This document shows, one piece after another, positions 1-13,247 of a DNA stretch of 64,000 nucleotides (within the stretch, counting starts at the first letter, position 1; each line of letters starts with the position of its first letter). The notes under the pieces are model-generated. The model searched no databases, was not told the origin of the DNA, and saw only the letters and a list, made by a program, of their open reading frames with translations. Position numbers and translations under genes: made by a program. The stretch lies in contig NC_019864.2 of assembly GCF_002234675.1 (NCBI RefSeq), positions 11,363,582-11,427,581 of the forward strand, in the 5' to 3' direction. Source of the stretch: Oryzias latipes (Eukaryota; Chordata; Actinopteri; Beloniformes; Adrianichthyidae).

Positions 1-529
1 CTTTCTAACACCTCGGCATGTTTGCGCTGTTTGTGCTGAAAAGTGCAGGAAAATATATTTTGCGAGCCAAGCTGTTGTTAGAAAGGAAGTTAAAAAACTT
101 TAACACCTCAGGGAAGACATTTTTATTTAGGGGGAGAGTAATGTGGGAGAGTAGCATATAGACTGCTGAATTATTCATGTGCTCAGCCAAGGCTGGGACT
201 GAACTGCTTGTACCATTTGCATGCACCAGACACGCTGTTTGTCTGTTTGCTAACATTCTTCATTCAGAGACTTGTTAACCAGCAGACAGGCTTAGTCGGA
301 GCTTTGCAGACAGCCTTGCATTGTTTCGGGCCTCGCCAGGCCTGGACCTCGCCAGACACGGGCAAACCGCGCAGCTCCAAGCTCGGGGGGGGGGGGGCTA
401 CATCTGTGGCTGAAAGGAGGAGTGTGAAAGGGGGTGAGAGAAGATACGAAAGGCTGGAGCGGCACGAGGGAAATCACAGCAAACAAAAGCACAGAATAGT
501 TGACTCTGGGCTTCTCTTCTCCTCAACAG
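1..529. other. Non-coding sequence before the first candidate host exon
   Basis: I see no gene here. Open frames are short, overlap on both strands and lack family motifs. A run of 13 G lies at 385-397. The last 20 bases are a pyrimidine-rich tract ending in CAG, which forms the acceptor of the next feature. Confidence 0.5.
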
Positions 530-598
530 AGATGTGGGTCGGAAGCGTGTGGAGGTCTCATTGCAGCCGGACACTAAACATCCTGCTCTGGAAAACCT
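530..598 (+). ncRNA. Candidate exon of the let-7 host lncRNA
   Basis: A 69-nt segment lies between a strong acceptor (pyrimidine tract, then AACAG at 525-529) and a consensus donor (GTGAGT from 599). Codons in it resemble no protein family I know. Two further segments with good splice sites lie downstream on the same strand (6856-6918, 14917-14999), and the series leads into the let-7 hairpins, so I infer a spliced host transcript comparable to human MIRLET7BHG. The 5' end may lie left of the window. Evidence is splice signals plus position only. A chance acceptor/donor pair is possible. Confidence 0.4.
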
Positions 599-3500
599 GT
601 GAGTAATCTGTTCCTGTGTGTTCACTCGCTCGATTACTACTTCAACTCCAAGTCGGAGTCTAAAGCGTAAATAAAAACGCGATGCGCCCGTAAAGTAACT
701 TTTCACGGCGGCACGACATCTTGAATCCCAGCTTCTACGTGCTCACGTGGAAGCATTTCTTTCATGGCACGTCTAGGAGGTGTCGGATTTTTCACTGTTT
801 TCACAGAAGTATTTTTATTCCTCCAGGAAAGTGATAGCACAGCAATGCGAAAACAAAAATAGCTGCCAGCCTGATCAGACTTTGTATTAACCAATGGATA
901 AGTGAAGGCCACAGTAGTGGAGGTATTTCATGTGAGTGATGCGGCCGGGCCTCGGTTTTCGTGCAGTACGCAGACAAATACTCAATAAAAACGACCTTTT
1001 TGGCACATTTCAAGAACTTTTGAGGACAGTTTGACAAAAGATTTCCCTTTGAATTTAAAGTATACAGCATTTACAAAAAGCTGGTATTTCGCAGAAAAAG
1101 TAGAAATCCAATACGTCAGGGTACTGGATGAGGTATTTGAACTGGCTTAAAAGTAACAAATATTATTCATGTATTAAATTCTGTAAAGAGACACATAAAA
1201 CAAGAAAAAATATTATCTTAAGTGTTTTTACATGTGAAAGAAAAAGAAATTCAAATTTCCGGGTCGACGTTCTGCTTTAAATAAACCTTCGTTGTTCTAT
1301 GAGAACAAATCTGACCTAAAATAAAGGGTTTTGACTTCTTTTGCAGCCTCGAAAGGTTTTCAGGGGAATTAAAAAATATAAAAATGCTAAATGATGTTTC
1401 CATTTACAAACTTTATTTAAAAATAGGGAAAATGCTCTTTTAATTTTAAAAATAATGTTTTAATATAATATTTTCTGCACTTGGAATTATTTTTTTTAGG
1501 CAATGATCAATTTAGTATGTTAATAGGTATGCCAGAGAAATACTATTTTTCTATAATACTATAAAGAAGTGCAGGGCAGGTTCTTTTATAAAGTCCGGAG
1601 GGCAAAGCCCTGTTGATAATTGCTGCTGGTTACTGAGTTCTTGGCGGTTCGGGCTCCAAATTTCCACGTTGATGTGGCTATGCACGCACAGATCAGTGGG
1701 AGCTGTGCTTAAGTAGCTGGTGACACGTGGTTTTGGCTGGCAGAGGATCACGCTCCACCCCTCAGGCCTTTTTGGCAGAGGATGGCAGGGGTCCAGGGGA
1801 AGGTTGCATGTTGAGAGGCAGATGGTGTGTTGGTGAAGCTTTTCTGTATTTTCCCTCTGACAGCTCACCTGAGAAACACAACGGCCTGGCACAGCCCACA
1901 CTGGCGCATGCTCTGACAAACCTCAGCTCCGTCACTAGTGCACAGCAAAGCTTATCATGGGAAACAGACAAAGACAAACAGTAAAAGGGCACACACGAAC
2001 GTAGAAACTAATGTTTTGCAGGTTGTTTTTCAAATGTTTTTCCTTTCACAAGTTTTAGGTTGCTTTTTTTTTGGACAAAACCAAATTGTTTTTTGTACAT
2101 ATATTTTTTGTGGTTTTTAGCTTTTTTAATTTTAATAATATCCATTAAAGCAAGTTTGTTAGTTAATACTACTAATTTTCGTGTATGTATCCTTCGTTTA
2201 CCTGCAACACTGTGTCAAAACCGCCCAGTAAAAGCAAGAAGCAGCCGGTCTGCAAATCTGAACTTGGATCTGACCTTGAACTCTGTTTTCAATTTCCTTG
2301 TTCAATTAGGATGCATTTCGTTAAATGTCACTTATTGAATATGCAGTAAGTGCTTTGTATAGTTAGAATTAAGGAAGCACATATATATACATATATAAAT
2401 ATGTTTTAAAAAATATTACGGTAATCATATTTTCCATTTGTGACGTATATTTGAAAGATTTTACATTTTTGAGTTTAAAATTAAAGTGAACATTGTTTTA
2501 AAAATTGCCTAAATGTTAATTCAATGTATTATTAATGCATTAAAACACAACAAGTTAAAATATTTTTCTTATAATCAAGTATATTTTCAAGTAAAGAACA
2601 CAGTGATTTCGTTATATGGATATTTTTGCAGTGTGTGTGTTTGTATGAGTGTGTTTTTATGTAGTAATAAAGTGTGGAGACATATTTAATTACCTAAATA
2701 TATTTATATTATTTTAAACAAAAAAGATTTTATTTATTTATCAGCATTTATCTCCTAAATGAATTGGGGAAAATGTTTTTTCACGTGATTTGTTTATTAA
2801 GTGTTCATGCTGTTGGAGCAACTGATCCAAGCAGTTTTAGGAATTTCTTTGGTCAAAATTTGCTTTCAATAAATTTAGAATTATAAAAAAAACCTTAAAG
2901 CAGCCTGAACGTGTAATTGGGGGAAAAACTGAACCCCGAGGCATTTTTTATTCACCTATTATACAGTCAATCATTTGTAAATGTTGCAAATAATACACTG
3001 CATGAATATATTTAATTTAGTAAAGAGAAAACCAATTTAGGTATAATTTCTTTAATTCTTTTACAATAAAATACAAAAGTTTTTGCAGAATTCAAGATGT
3101 TTTCTGTTGCAATAGTTTAACTTTTAAGAACTTTTTTGTTTTGCTTGAGTGTTTGTTTACAGGCAAACAAGTTAGCCACAACTTTGGAGAGGAAAAAAAA
3201 TCATTAATTATATATATATATATAAAAGTCATAGATTTAAAGTTAAACACCTTTATAGAGCCTATTGAACATTTTTTCTCATTTACCCCAGAGTGGAATA
3301 GCTTGGCAAAAACCTTTGAAACATTCAGGCAGTAAAACTTTTTCTTTGAATGAAAACTTGAGTGTTTGTGGATTAATCGTCATGTCAGCTTTACGAACAT
3401 ATTTCAGCAAGCTAACGCCATAAATAGTTAAGAAGGTGGGAGTTCTTAGTGTGTTTTAACCACACAAAACGTGTCACAAATAAACCTAGAGAATCAGTAG

Positions 3501-5404
3501 GATTTCAAATAATGATATTTAATGGCAATGTTTGTGTGTGTTTTTATCAATAAGTGCTCCACTCACTGTTTTTAATGCGATTAGCATGAGAATAGATATT
3601 TGGACAATGGTCATCCATTTTTGACCATGTCGAAAACAATACCCTGCATAAATATGTCTAGTTTAGTGGGGAGAAAAACATCTTTTTCTTCTCCATCTTC
3701 CATTTTAGTCCAGAATTCCCCCTGACAGGTTGCACAAAGTGGTGTGCAAAGCAAGGCCACAGGGCAGCTCACCACAAGCAGGAAAGAAATGGGAATCAGC
3801 TCTGCAATCTTCTGCTCAGGGAGCCAAGAAAAGCTGAAGTTCACTGTTCAGTCTGTAAAGTCCCGCTATAAAATATGCAGGGTATGTTTTTTGGCTTTTG
3901 GTTAGTAATTGTTTGAGTTTAGATCTCTGTCTTGTGACTGTAGGCTCGTGTGGTGGAAGTCAAACCAGACTGAGCTGTGAATGTAAAAGAGCGGATCGAC
4001 AGTGGCCACTACAGGCTGTGGCTGCCCCACACAGGATAAGCACTGCTGTACAAAAGAAAATAAGCCAGGCTTTATTGAAGAGGAATGACTCTGGACAAAT
4101 AGGCCCAGACCTCAATATTCGCTCCCCTTTCTTTGATGCTGCACTTTTACTTTGCAAGAGCTAAAATTACACCTAGGATTTAATTTCAGTAGGATATTGA
4201 TAAAACCTCAAATTCAAATGAACTTTCTTGCTTGTCACTTACATGCACATTTGCACTCAAGCCTACATTTCACCCCTCATGGAAGCCATTAGTCCATTAC
4301 CCTGCTGACTACGGAGGACTGGCCATTCTCCCTGTGTTAATCAGGATTTCAGCTGGGAGTGTCACATGTAATTTATCCTTAAAAACCGCAATAAGTCCAC
4401 AGAGACCATAAGCACAGACATAATGACATAATATTGGACCGGGGGAGAGTTTTAGGGGTGACAGATGATGTAGATTTTCCTTCTCCATCCCAATCCCTCT
4501 TTTTCTCCAGACGTTCTGAAACAGGACCTGTGCAGCTTTTCCTATGGCTGCTTTACATCAGGCACTTTTTTGACTTGGGTCGGGGTGTTTTTTTCTTTCT
4601 TCTCCTCAGTTTGTTTGTCCTATGACAATTTTGCTACGCACTTGCTAACTCGTGCTGTTGAAAACCCAGCAATTAAGCAATCGTTTTTGTCAGGAGTTTA
4701 AACTGCAGCCAAGACGTTCAACCCTTGAAATCATTAAAGTGAAACTCAATATTTTCTTTCGCCTCTTGACCGTCCACTATTTATTCTGGAGACTGTTGAG
4801 TGTGGGGGCCGCAGCATCACATGGAACCGTCATTGCGCTCTTGTCGTCGGGACAGATGCTTGTTTTATGTACCAGCCAGGCAAAGCGATATTCCAGATAA
4901 CGTGCAGCCACTCGCATTTTCTCCCCCAGCAATAGTACACTTCTCCAGGTTTTGGCCTTCGCCGTGGCCAAGGCAGTTCAGTCAGGACCAAAACTGCAGG
5001 ATCAGCAGCATATTTCCACTTGGAGGTAAAATTGGAAGTGCTGAAAGGGCTCGCTTGCTGCTCTCCAGCTATCAAAATACTGTAAATCCCTTCCCCTCAG
5101 TTCACCTCAACTCCACCACGCTCCTACTGTTCTGCAGCAAATAGCTTAATTATTTTGGCTACAATAAGACAAAGTACACTAGTGTGACCTAGTTACTACT
5201 TTCCACTGTGTAGCACTGCAGGTTGTTTTTGCATAATTACAGTCTGATTTATTTTTGAGGGGGAAAGCCTTAAAAACCAACACCCACACTCTATGAATTA
5301 CCATTTTTGACTGTTTTCATTTTGGAATTATTGGGAAAAAGCAACAACAAAGTAATCTGTGTTTGGGACAATTTATTAAAGGAATCAGTTTGACTAAAAT
5401 TATG
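599..5404. other. AT-rich non-coding stretch, probable host-gene intron
   Basis: About 4.8 kb without a supportable gene. Open frames are under 115 codons and overlap one another in several frames. The sequence is AT-rich, especially 1100-3600, with short TA runs near 2380 and 3210. I recognise no repeat family here. Confidence 0.5.
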
Positions 5405-5815
5405 CTTAAAGACCCACTGATAAAAATTACGTTTTTGGTATTTTTCTGATGATAGAGGGCATACATAAAGAAACATACACTTAAAATTTAATTTCTTAGT
5501 TTGAATCAATTTCCTGAATCAGCAGCAGATGAAAAAACGCTGTTGGAAAAAGCTGGCATAGATGACTAGATCCATGTTTGTCTCTGTGGTGTACGGCTGG
5601 ATTGCTCCACTACTGCTCGCCATTTTTGTTTCACCTGTAATATTAAGTTGGGGTTGTGAGGGGCTGCAAGCTAGCAGGACAGCGTAAAAACAAAGGGATG
5701 ATGGGAAATGGGGAAGGCTTCCTCTGTGCCAACGGTCACAACTCGGAGGTGAATTTTTCATGAACTACTGTGGCTCTGCAGTAACTACGTCCTAGAAAAC
5801 GACGCACTCTGAAAT
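5405..5815 (+). repeat. Dispersed repeat family B, copy 1
   Basis: This segment opens with AAAGACCCACT and ends near CTCTGCAGTAACTACGTCC. Three diverged relatives lie at about 19030-19315 (minus), 33850-34200 and 60655-61120. Shared landmarks, in order, are the opening motif, a T-rich stretch, a TACGGCTGGATTGCTCC-like block, a GGGGTTGTGAGGG-like block and the closing CTGCAGAAACTA-like block. It has no coding capacity. The opening resembles a repeat I associate with medaka. Class not determined. Confidence 0.55.
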
Positions 5816-6855
5816 TCTTTTTTTTGAAACGTGTCAGCGAGACAAAAAAAGTTGCGCAATTTGTAAACATGTGTTTTCATGCGATGCTTAGAGCAGTCCA
5901 TGTGGCTTGAACTTGCATTTTGCAGCTTATCCCCAGTGCACATGCTCGCCCGGGCTCCATGAGTCATCAACATGCACATGGGCACAAACAACACACCCAC
6001 ACTCGCATACAGAGGGCAGCGGGTTCACAGCTCAGACATGAATCTCCATCCATGGGCTGGAGGAGTTGGGTTACTCACGAGCCCGTAAACATGTGCTGGC
6101 AGCGGTCCAAGCCACTGCACTAAAACTGCAAGTGTTAGAAACAAAATCTGAAAGACCCTTCTCTGGCAGAAACGTGTCCTGTGGTGCAATTAGCCTACCA
6201 GCGGAGTTATCGCCCAGCAGTGCAACGAGTGGAGCCCTGCTTTTATCTGCTGGAGGACAACCTCCGCATCTGTCCTCTGTCCCTTTCCAGTTTTCTGGTG
6301 TGCAAGATTTGGCTGGACGACTGGATTCCTCTTCAGTCGCCTGTGCTGTCCCACCTCCACATAATCGTATTGGCTTCACTTGCATGCAAAAAATGCAGAA
6401 GACAACATGGGCTTATGTCAAACGCCGCCTCGTACATTTCCCTCACGTGTGAATCGAGCGTTCGGAGCCGCATGTGCAGAAAGTCACTTAATATGCTCAC
6501 AAGTACACGCAGATGCTCTGCTTCACCCACGCACATGACACTGCAGGCTTGGAGTGAAGCAGCGTGCCAAAGTGTGTGCATGTATGCAGCGAGTGGGTGA
6601 TTCTGGGCAAGACCCAGGGCCACGGCAGAGCTGGTGTGTTGGAAAGCATGCGGCAGTTGGAGCTGGATGGTGCACAGGCCAGCAGAGAGGGTGCGGTGTG
6701 TTAAATATCCCGTTAATGAGTTTCCTTGGCCAGCTGAAGCTGTGGGGTGAGCTTATTAGCAAACAGGCGAAGGAGTGAAGACCCTACAGTCCCTTTTTCT
6801 TTCAACGTGGACCTTAATACTCACTATTTCTCTCTTTTGTTTCTCCCTCTTCTAG
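5816..6855. other. Non-coding stretch
   Basis: No gene found. Open frames between 5920 and 6780 overlap on both strands and have no recognisable domains. The stretch ends in a pyrimidine tract and TCTAG acceptor at 6851-6855. Confidence 0.4.
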
Positions 6856-6918
6856 GTGGGCTTTAAGCTGCTGCTGCAAATATTTCACCAGCCAAATCTG
6901 GAATCACAGAGTTGTTTC
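6856..6918 (+). ncRNA. Candidate exon of the let-7 host lncRNA
   Basis: A 63-nt segment between acceptor TTCTCCCTCTTCTAG (ending 6855) and donor GTGAGTACC (starting 6919). The pyrimidine tract is long and the donor matches the consensus well. It carries no protein signature. It is the second of three candidate exons placed upstream of the let-7 hairpins on the same strand. The call rests on splice-site quality and position. Confidence 0.4.
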
Positions 6919-9900
6919 GTGAGTACCAAATTTAATGATCATTTTTATGTTTTACTATAGAAAAATCCACTGTAATGTTAATGAGATGCTGTGCCGATAT
7001 TGCATTGAATTATTGCCTGAATATTGTGGCTTTTTTGTATTAAAAAAATAAAAAGTCTTTCCTATGGGTTTGTAGTTTGAGTTCATTAGGAAACCAAAAG
7101 CAAACACAAGTCTTCATGCACAGAAAACCCTCTCGGGGTGATCCCGATGGTCTACTAGAAGAGGTGGAGGTTTTGCCTCGCTCTGTGTCTGGTCCAGGAT
7201 CAGTTAGAAAATGGCTTCCACACTGTGCCTTGCAGCTCTCCGCTCACCGCCGCCATTTTGTGCATCGCTGCCAAAGTAGTCAGGTAGCAGGGTGAGAAGA
7301 ACAGAGTAAAAAAGAAGTGCAACTAGATGCCGAATTGGCTAGCAAATTTAAATAAACTGCGGGGAGCAGTGAGAACTGGAGAAAATGGATGTTCAGATCG
7401 TCTTTTTTTTCTCACTGAGAGATGTTTCAGTTTTGGTTTTCTTCTTTTTTTTAACTCTCTATAGAAACTGCCAGCTTATTTTCTCTAAAGCTGGCCTTCG
7501 ATGGACCCCATAAAAAGTTTTTTATCGTTCTGGGCAAACATGCTGGCAGAGTCCGAAGCTGTGCCCCCCACCCACCCCCCTTCGCTTTTTAGCTCTTCTG
7601 CAGTTCTACTAACAAAACCGGCCTGCTGACAGCTCTCAGGAGCCACAGCACGACAACAAGTCTTACCCTCTGCTCATACAGCCATCCCCGGTTTTATCCT
7701 GGTACAGTAGCCTCTGCATGCATTATGTGGACTTAGTAACCCCGGGCCCCACCCTGAACAACCTTCAGAAACTAGCTGCAATCCTGTATGCGCCTGGCAT
7801 TTGATTACATCTGCAGATGTTAAGATCCTCCTCTCATCTGAACCCAAGACCACAGATACCATTTCCAGTTTTCAGTAGGAGTCTGGCGCATCTTTCCTTT
7901 CGGCAGCTAAACTTAGCTGACAAAGACGCACAAGCTCCCAGATCGCTGGAAAAAGAACATATTTCTTTATTTCTTTGGTTTGTTTTTTTCGTGACAACTA
8001 AGACTTCCTCCTCAGTTTGATCTACTTTTGACTCGAAGCTACAATAGAAGTAATAAAAATGTAAGCTTAAGCTAATGTTATCATAATTTGCCTACTGTGG
8101 CTTCCTTTTATCAAACAGTTCCTAAAAGCACAATTATCTATAATAAACAAAAACGTCCCTTAGGTGGCAGCATAAACAGAATCACTGCAAACTAAAAGCA
8201 ATGCTATAGGACCTTTCCTTAAGTCTTAAAGTGTCTCTGTGCAGCCATCTAGATATAGAAATAAGGTTCAAAGTATAGAAAAGGTTCCCTGCAGCAGTAT
8301 AGGCTGACCCATTTAGGACCAACACAGACGGTAGTTTGGGGGTCTACAAACACTTCAAAGTGGACTATGCCCTCTTTGGCGACTAGCTCTTGAATCTGGC
8401 CATATGTTTGCATGCATGACATCCATATTGTGTTTATGGGATGAATTACAAATGTCATTGCATAACTACGGCTGCTTTTTGGGGGCATAGACTCGGAAAG
8501 CGAAGAATGCATGCGTTTACCCAGCCTAGACCTCTTGGAAAACTGTGATACTGGCCTGCCTGTTTCTGTTTATGGTTATAGATAGCAGATGGCTGAGCAA
8601 CACGGTCACATATCGCTCACTGGCTGCTTCGAGAGCACCGCTACACACACACACCAATGCTTAGAGACAGAAATGTAGGCCAATTTGAAGAAGATTCAAA
8701 GCTACAGGAATACATCGGTACTTGTCCATAACTCAGGGGAGAATATTAAATCTCTTTATCAGGACACATTACTTAACGTTCCCTTTCTATCTGGCAGCTC
8801 TCATGGAACTGTCAGTACTGGCACTAAAATCTTGCCACTGAATCAAGATCCCATTACAAACTGCACCTTTGCTTTTCAGCTTTAAATGCTGACTACAGTA
8901 AGTGTCTCTGACTACACTCAGCAACAGTCTAGAGGTAACAAACTCTGGCCAGTGACGGTGAGCTGAAGTTCATATCCAGGCAGAAAGGTATTTGTCCTGC
9001 CTTCTAAATTTAGCTGGCGACAGATGCAGCTCAATGGGGTACTGCCCAAGCCGAAAATGGGCCTCCAGGGCAGGCAAAGGTAAAACAAGTGTAATTTTTC
9101 AGTTGGTTACAACAGAGGATCATCCTATGTTTCAATGTCAGTTTGTTTTAACTGGATTCATATTCTGTTCATGGCATTCCTGTGAAAACCAGATCCATTT
9201 AGACATTCACACCACCGTTTTAGTTTGTCCAAGGGAAGCATGCATACATGCATATCGATAATTAGTTTTGTTTATGTCTGCATACTAACAGATCTAGATC
9301 TAAAGATGTAGATCTCAAGGACCAGGATGGAAAAATCCAAATTTGAGGTGGGTTATCGAAACCACAAGTGTCCAACTCCATATCATGAAGGCTACTCTAC
9401 TACCTGCTGTATCTGCTCTACGTATTACGGATTATCTGGATCAAATACGTTTTTGGCAGTAAAAGGCTGGAAGGTGCAGAAGTAGGACGGTGGCTTTTGA
9501 GGCCTTGGAGTTGGACCTGTATTAAAGAGGAAGTAGAAGCATTAAATGTATCCTAAGGACCGATTTGTTTTTGATTGCACCCATTCCCATAGTCTGGAAT
9601 TTACAAATACTAAACACTTGAACTTGACCATTAGTGACCATTAGCTAAATGTTCTGGAGCTCAAGACCTGGTATGCTTTGCTTCGATAAAAAAAACATTT
9701 CTTAATGTTAACCTTAATGTGCAGCACTGTGCTTTATGGCTGGCTTTCAATGGTTTATATTTGACAACAGCATTATGTTAGTCTTTAGGTGTGCATCGTG
9801 CCAAGGTGCATGGAAATATTTGCATCTTGCTCCTTATGTTTGTGACAGTAACCTGTGTATGAGAGATAGGAAGCAGCTGTCGATGTTTAGCGGAGTGGTC

Positions 9901-12224
9901 TGGGTAACCCCTGCTGTGCTCCCTGTCATTATCATGATTAGGGTCACTCTTTATGTTTAAAGGTGGGGGCAGTAAAGCCACGCTGCGATCAGCTAAGTCT
10001 GCCTAATCCAGCCCTCTTCCCTGGCATGTTTATGGCTCCGCTGGGGGATGGAGGGGTAAGTCACTGTATCTCAGAGCCTGACAGGCAAACAGCACTGTGA
10101 ATTTAGCCGTTTTTAAGCCGATGCAGGATCCGTCACACATGCATATGCATGTGTAGATCTGCACACGGGGCATCTGCACAACACGTCTTACCGCCGGGGT
10201 GAAGCACCACACAGACTCAAACACGCACCCATAAATTTTGCGTTCTTTAACTGCCCGAGCATTCGCACATGGTTTGCACGCCTAATATCTGCCTCATGCA
10301 GAGGTGACGGCGGGGTCAGCCTGTCTGACTTTGAGCAGAATCCCCCTGCAGCTTGCCCCAGCCATTCCCCCTGGCATGTGTAACAGGACCTGCCCACGCA
10401 GCCTCTCTTCTTCCCCCGTTCATGCCCCCCCCCCCCCCCCCTCGGCCTCTTGCTGACTGCCCCTTGGCCCTGGTATAAATAGATGGGTGTTGGGGGGCGA
10501 TGGGGGGGGGGGGGGGGTCTTGTTGCACAGTAGCCATGCGTCTCTTTATAAATGCCCCTCCATGCCTGTCTGGATTCCTGGATTCCTCTTCTCTGCACCC
10601 AGACGCCTCTTTTCTTGAGGCACCCTTACAGATCGGCCAGTTAGAAGTCCCTAATAGTTTGAAGGTCACACTTGGTTGTGCACTTCAAAAAAAGCAAACA
10701 AACAGATGGCAAAAGCTGCAGATTAAGTCTTAAATTTGGGTTCAAATTAAGATTAAGTGTGACCTGAATTTTTCAACAATGTCGAGTACCATCACAGTTT
10801 TACATTTTTCTACTATGCAAGAAAAGATTACTTTGAAGTTTGTTGACGTGCAGAATGTAACCATGATTCAATGAATGCAATGCACAGGCCATTATACAAA
10901 TGGGAAAAGATGCTTAAAATGATTAAAAGTTTTAGGAATCAAACAAAATGAAACTAAAAGATAGCATGTCAGCTAGAGTTTTGCTCTCTGTCACAACTGT
11001 GTCCCTCTAAATTCTCATTCTAATAGAAATGGATGTTAAAAAATCTAGACAGTTGCGCTGAAAAAATGTTTTTCAGAGTAGTATAAACATTAAAAGCTTT
11101 TGGGTGTTCTAACTAAAGACACTGGTCCTTGTAGACTTGGTTTGCAGCATGAAGATTGAATCAGAATCAAATGTATTCTAACCCACAACCCTCCAATTCA
11201 TGTGCAGCAACAAATGATTCAGTCAAAGCCGTTTAAATTATAACATGATGGATGGTTAAAATGCGCCGGATCAAAGAATTGAGGCTGCAGATGGAATTAA
11301 AGCTTCTTCTGGCTGAATCACCCACTCCACTGACTGACCACAGACCACTAGAGAGCCAAAGCTCAGGTTACAAGGATACAGCACCCCACCTGACTATCAC
11401 TGCAGTCAATCTGTGCTTCAGTATCGACTGATGAATGCTGTAGCACTTAAGACTCAAGTGTAATTGAATGCAACTTTTTAAGGATCGTTTGCTTTTGGCC
11501 GAGATTAAAAACGAGATGATGGAAGCGAGGATCGTGTTTTGCCCTGGAGGGTTGAACATGTATTTTAGACTCGCATGAATTTGTGTGTGTCACATTGTGT
11601 CCATTTGTGAGATATCAAGGCAAGATGAGGTGCAGAAAGCTGGACTTTACACCACAGCCCTCTAAACAGCTAATGGAGGTGTGAGACTGAAGTGGCATAT
11701 CAGTTTCAGACACCCTGCTTTCAAGTGAAGGAATGTGTGCTGAGCTTGCACACTTGTAGGCAGGCTGAACTTTAAACTGCACCACCTTTTAGAAAGGAGG
11801 TGTTTTTAGATTGCATTGCAAGACTGTATAAAAACCCAAACATGTATGCACAAGGCAATAGGTGTGTGTATGCGCGTGTCTTCCTGTAAGAGTGTGTGTC
11901 GCAGGGTGATAGCAGCTGGCTTCACTTGAAAGCAGGAGCATTCCTGGATGTGTGCTCAGTTGGTCTGGACCCCAAAGCCATATACTGGATTACACTGAAG
12001 TGCATCCAGTCAGCACATTGAGAGGACAGATTGCCTCGACCCTTCCTTATGAAGCCAGGATCTCATGCCACTGGGCCTTTTGAAGGACCCTACAATGAGC
12101 TTTGATTTAAATATCGAAGCAGACACCTATATGAATTAGTCAAAAAGACCCCCACAAAAAAGCAATTTTTAAATTTGAAACCCAGACTTAGGGGGGGTTG
12201 AATATGTCTAACTAAACAAGTATA
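6919..12224. other. Gene-free stretch, probable host-gene intron
   Basis: About 5.3 kb with no supportable gene and no repeat family I can name. The only feature that stands out is the homopolymer pair around a TATA-like sequence at 10425-10517, listed separately. The ORFs at 10188-10669 are translations of those homopolymers. Confidence 0.45.
10425..10517. repeat. Inverted homopolymer pair flanking a TATA-like box
   Basis: A run of 17 C (10425-10441) and a run of 16 G (10502-10517) are separated by about 60 bp that contain TATAAATA at 10474-10481. The runs can pair as a G/C stem, or form G-quadruplex or i-motif structures. A promoter role is possible, but no downstream exon supports it. Confidence 0.6.
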
Positions 12225-12540
12225 CTATAGACCAGGGGTTGTTGTTCACCTTTCGGCACATCCCGTCAGGGGTCACCACAGCGAATCAGCTTTCACTGAT
12301 TTGCACAGGTGACTTGGCAGAGATTTTTACATATGAAGCCCTTCCTGACACAACCCTGTATTTTATCCGGGCTGGCGACCAGCGTAGGGAGTCCCAGACT
12401 CGGGCCCCCTTGTGTCTACATAGTTAGGCAGTAGCGCGAAAGACCCTCACTCGATCAATCTCATCGCACCTTGGTTTTCCACACACCAGTCTACACCCAG
12501 CCAACTGAGCCATCCAGCCACTAAACTATGTTAGTATGCT
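12225..12540 (+). repeat. Dispersed teleost repeat fragment, class unassigned
   Basis: The segment contains CACCTTTCGGCACATCCCGT, GGGTCACCACAGCGAATCAG, AAGCCCTTCCTGACACAACC and TTATCCGGGCTGGCGACC in order. I recognise this series as an abundant fish interspersed repeat, but cannot assign its class from memory. Similar AT-rich sequence, CTAAAC...TATA...AGAC.AGGGGT, flanks both sides (about 12211-12238 and 12521-12552), which may be a degenerate target duplication. The open frame across it is not a gene. Confidence 0.5.
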
Positions 12541-13247
12541 ACAGACTAGGGGTAGCTAATTAAAAATGTAATGGGTCCAGTTACAAAAATATCTTCCATA
12601 TTAGAGGTCTTCCATATTAGAGGTGTATTTTGGGATCATTGCAGTAATATTTTTTGTGTTCATATTTATAATAGCAAACAGGGAGAACTTCAGGCGTGTA
12701 TTACAACAAACATAAATATTTTGTCAATAATTGACTCTCGTCCCCTTGGAGCATGCCATGTCCACTCTTCTTTTTTTTTTTTTTTCAAGATTACTGGTAC
12801 TGCTACATTTTGAGATGAACTTTTAATATCCCAAACACTGCTATATTTTTTGGAGATCCAACATCGAGTAAGAACCACGTTAAAAGATTTTATAGTTGCT
12901 GAGCAACCATAGCACGTTTAGCTCCTTTCGTTTACCTGCTCGTATGGTCGATACTGTAGGCCGTAAATGATGGTAACTGTCATTATAACTTGTTTAGTTG
13001 TTGTGCCGCGCCATTTGTTCCAGTTACACACATGTCCGCACATCGAGTGGCTCAGATATGGACCTGCTATTTGGTGATATCTGCTATAGACCGTGTATGT
13101 GGAGTGTAGGAAGCACACAACTGAATACTTCTTGAGACTAAGTGGAATATTTTAAGTTTACAATATATACTGTAGATTGTATATCTATATATTATAAATA
13201 TTAAGTCTACAATATATAGATAGTATATAAAAAGTAAACTTCAAGTG
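12541..13247. other. AT-rich non-coding stretch
   Basis: No gene. A T14-15 run lies near 12771-12785. AT-rich partly self-complementary sequence (TATATA, CTACAATATATA) occupies 13150-13230, just outside the Tc1 element. Confidence 0.4.

Noticed and set aside
10188-10669. Gly- and Pro-rich ORFs of 117-136 codons on minus
   Set aside because: They cross the C17 and G16 runs. No homology recognised.
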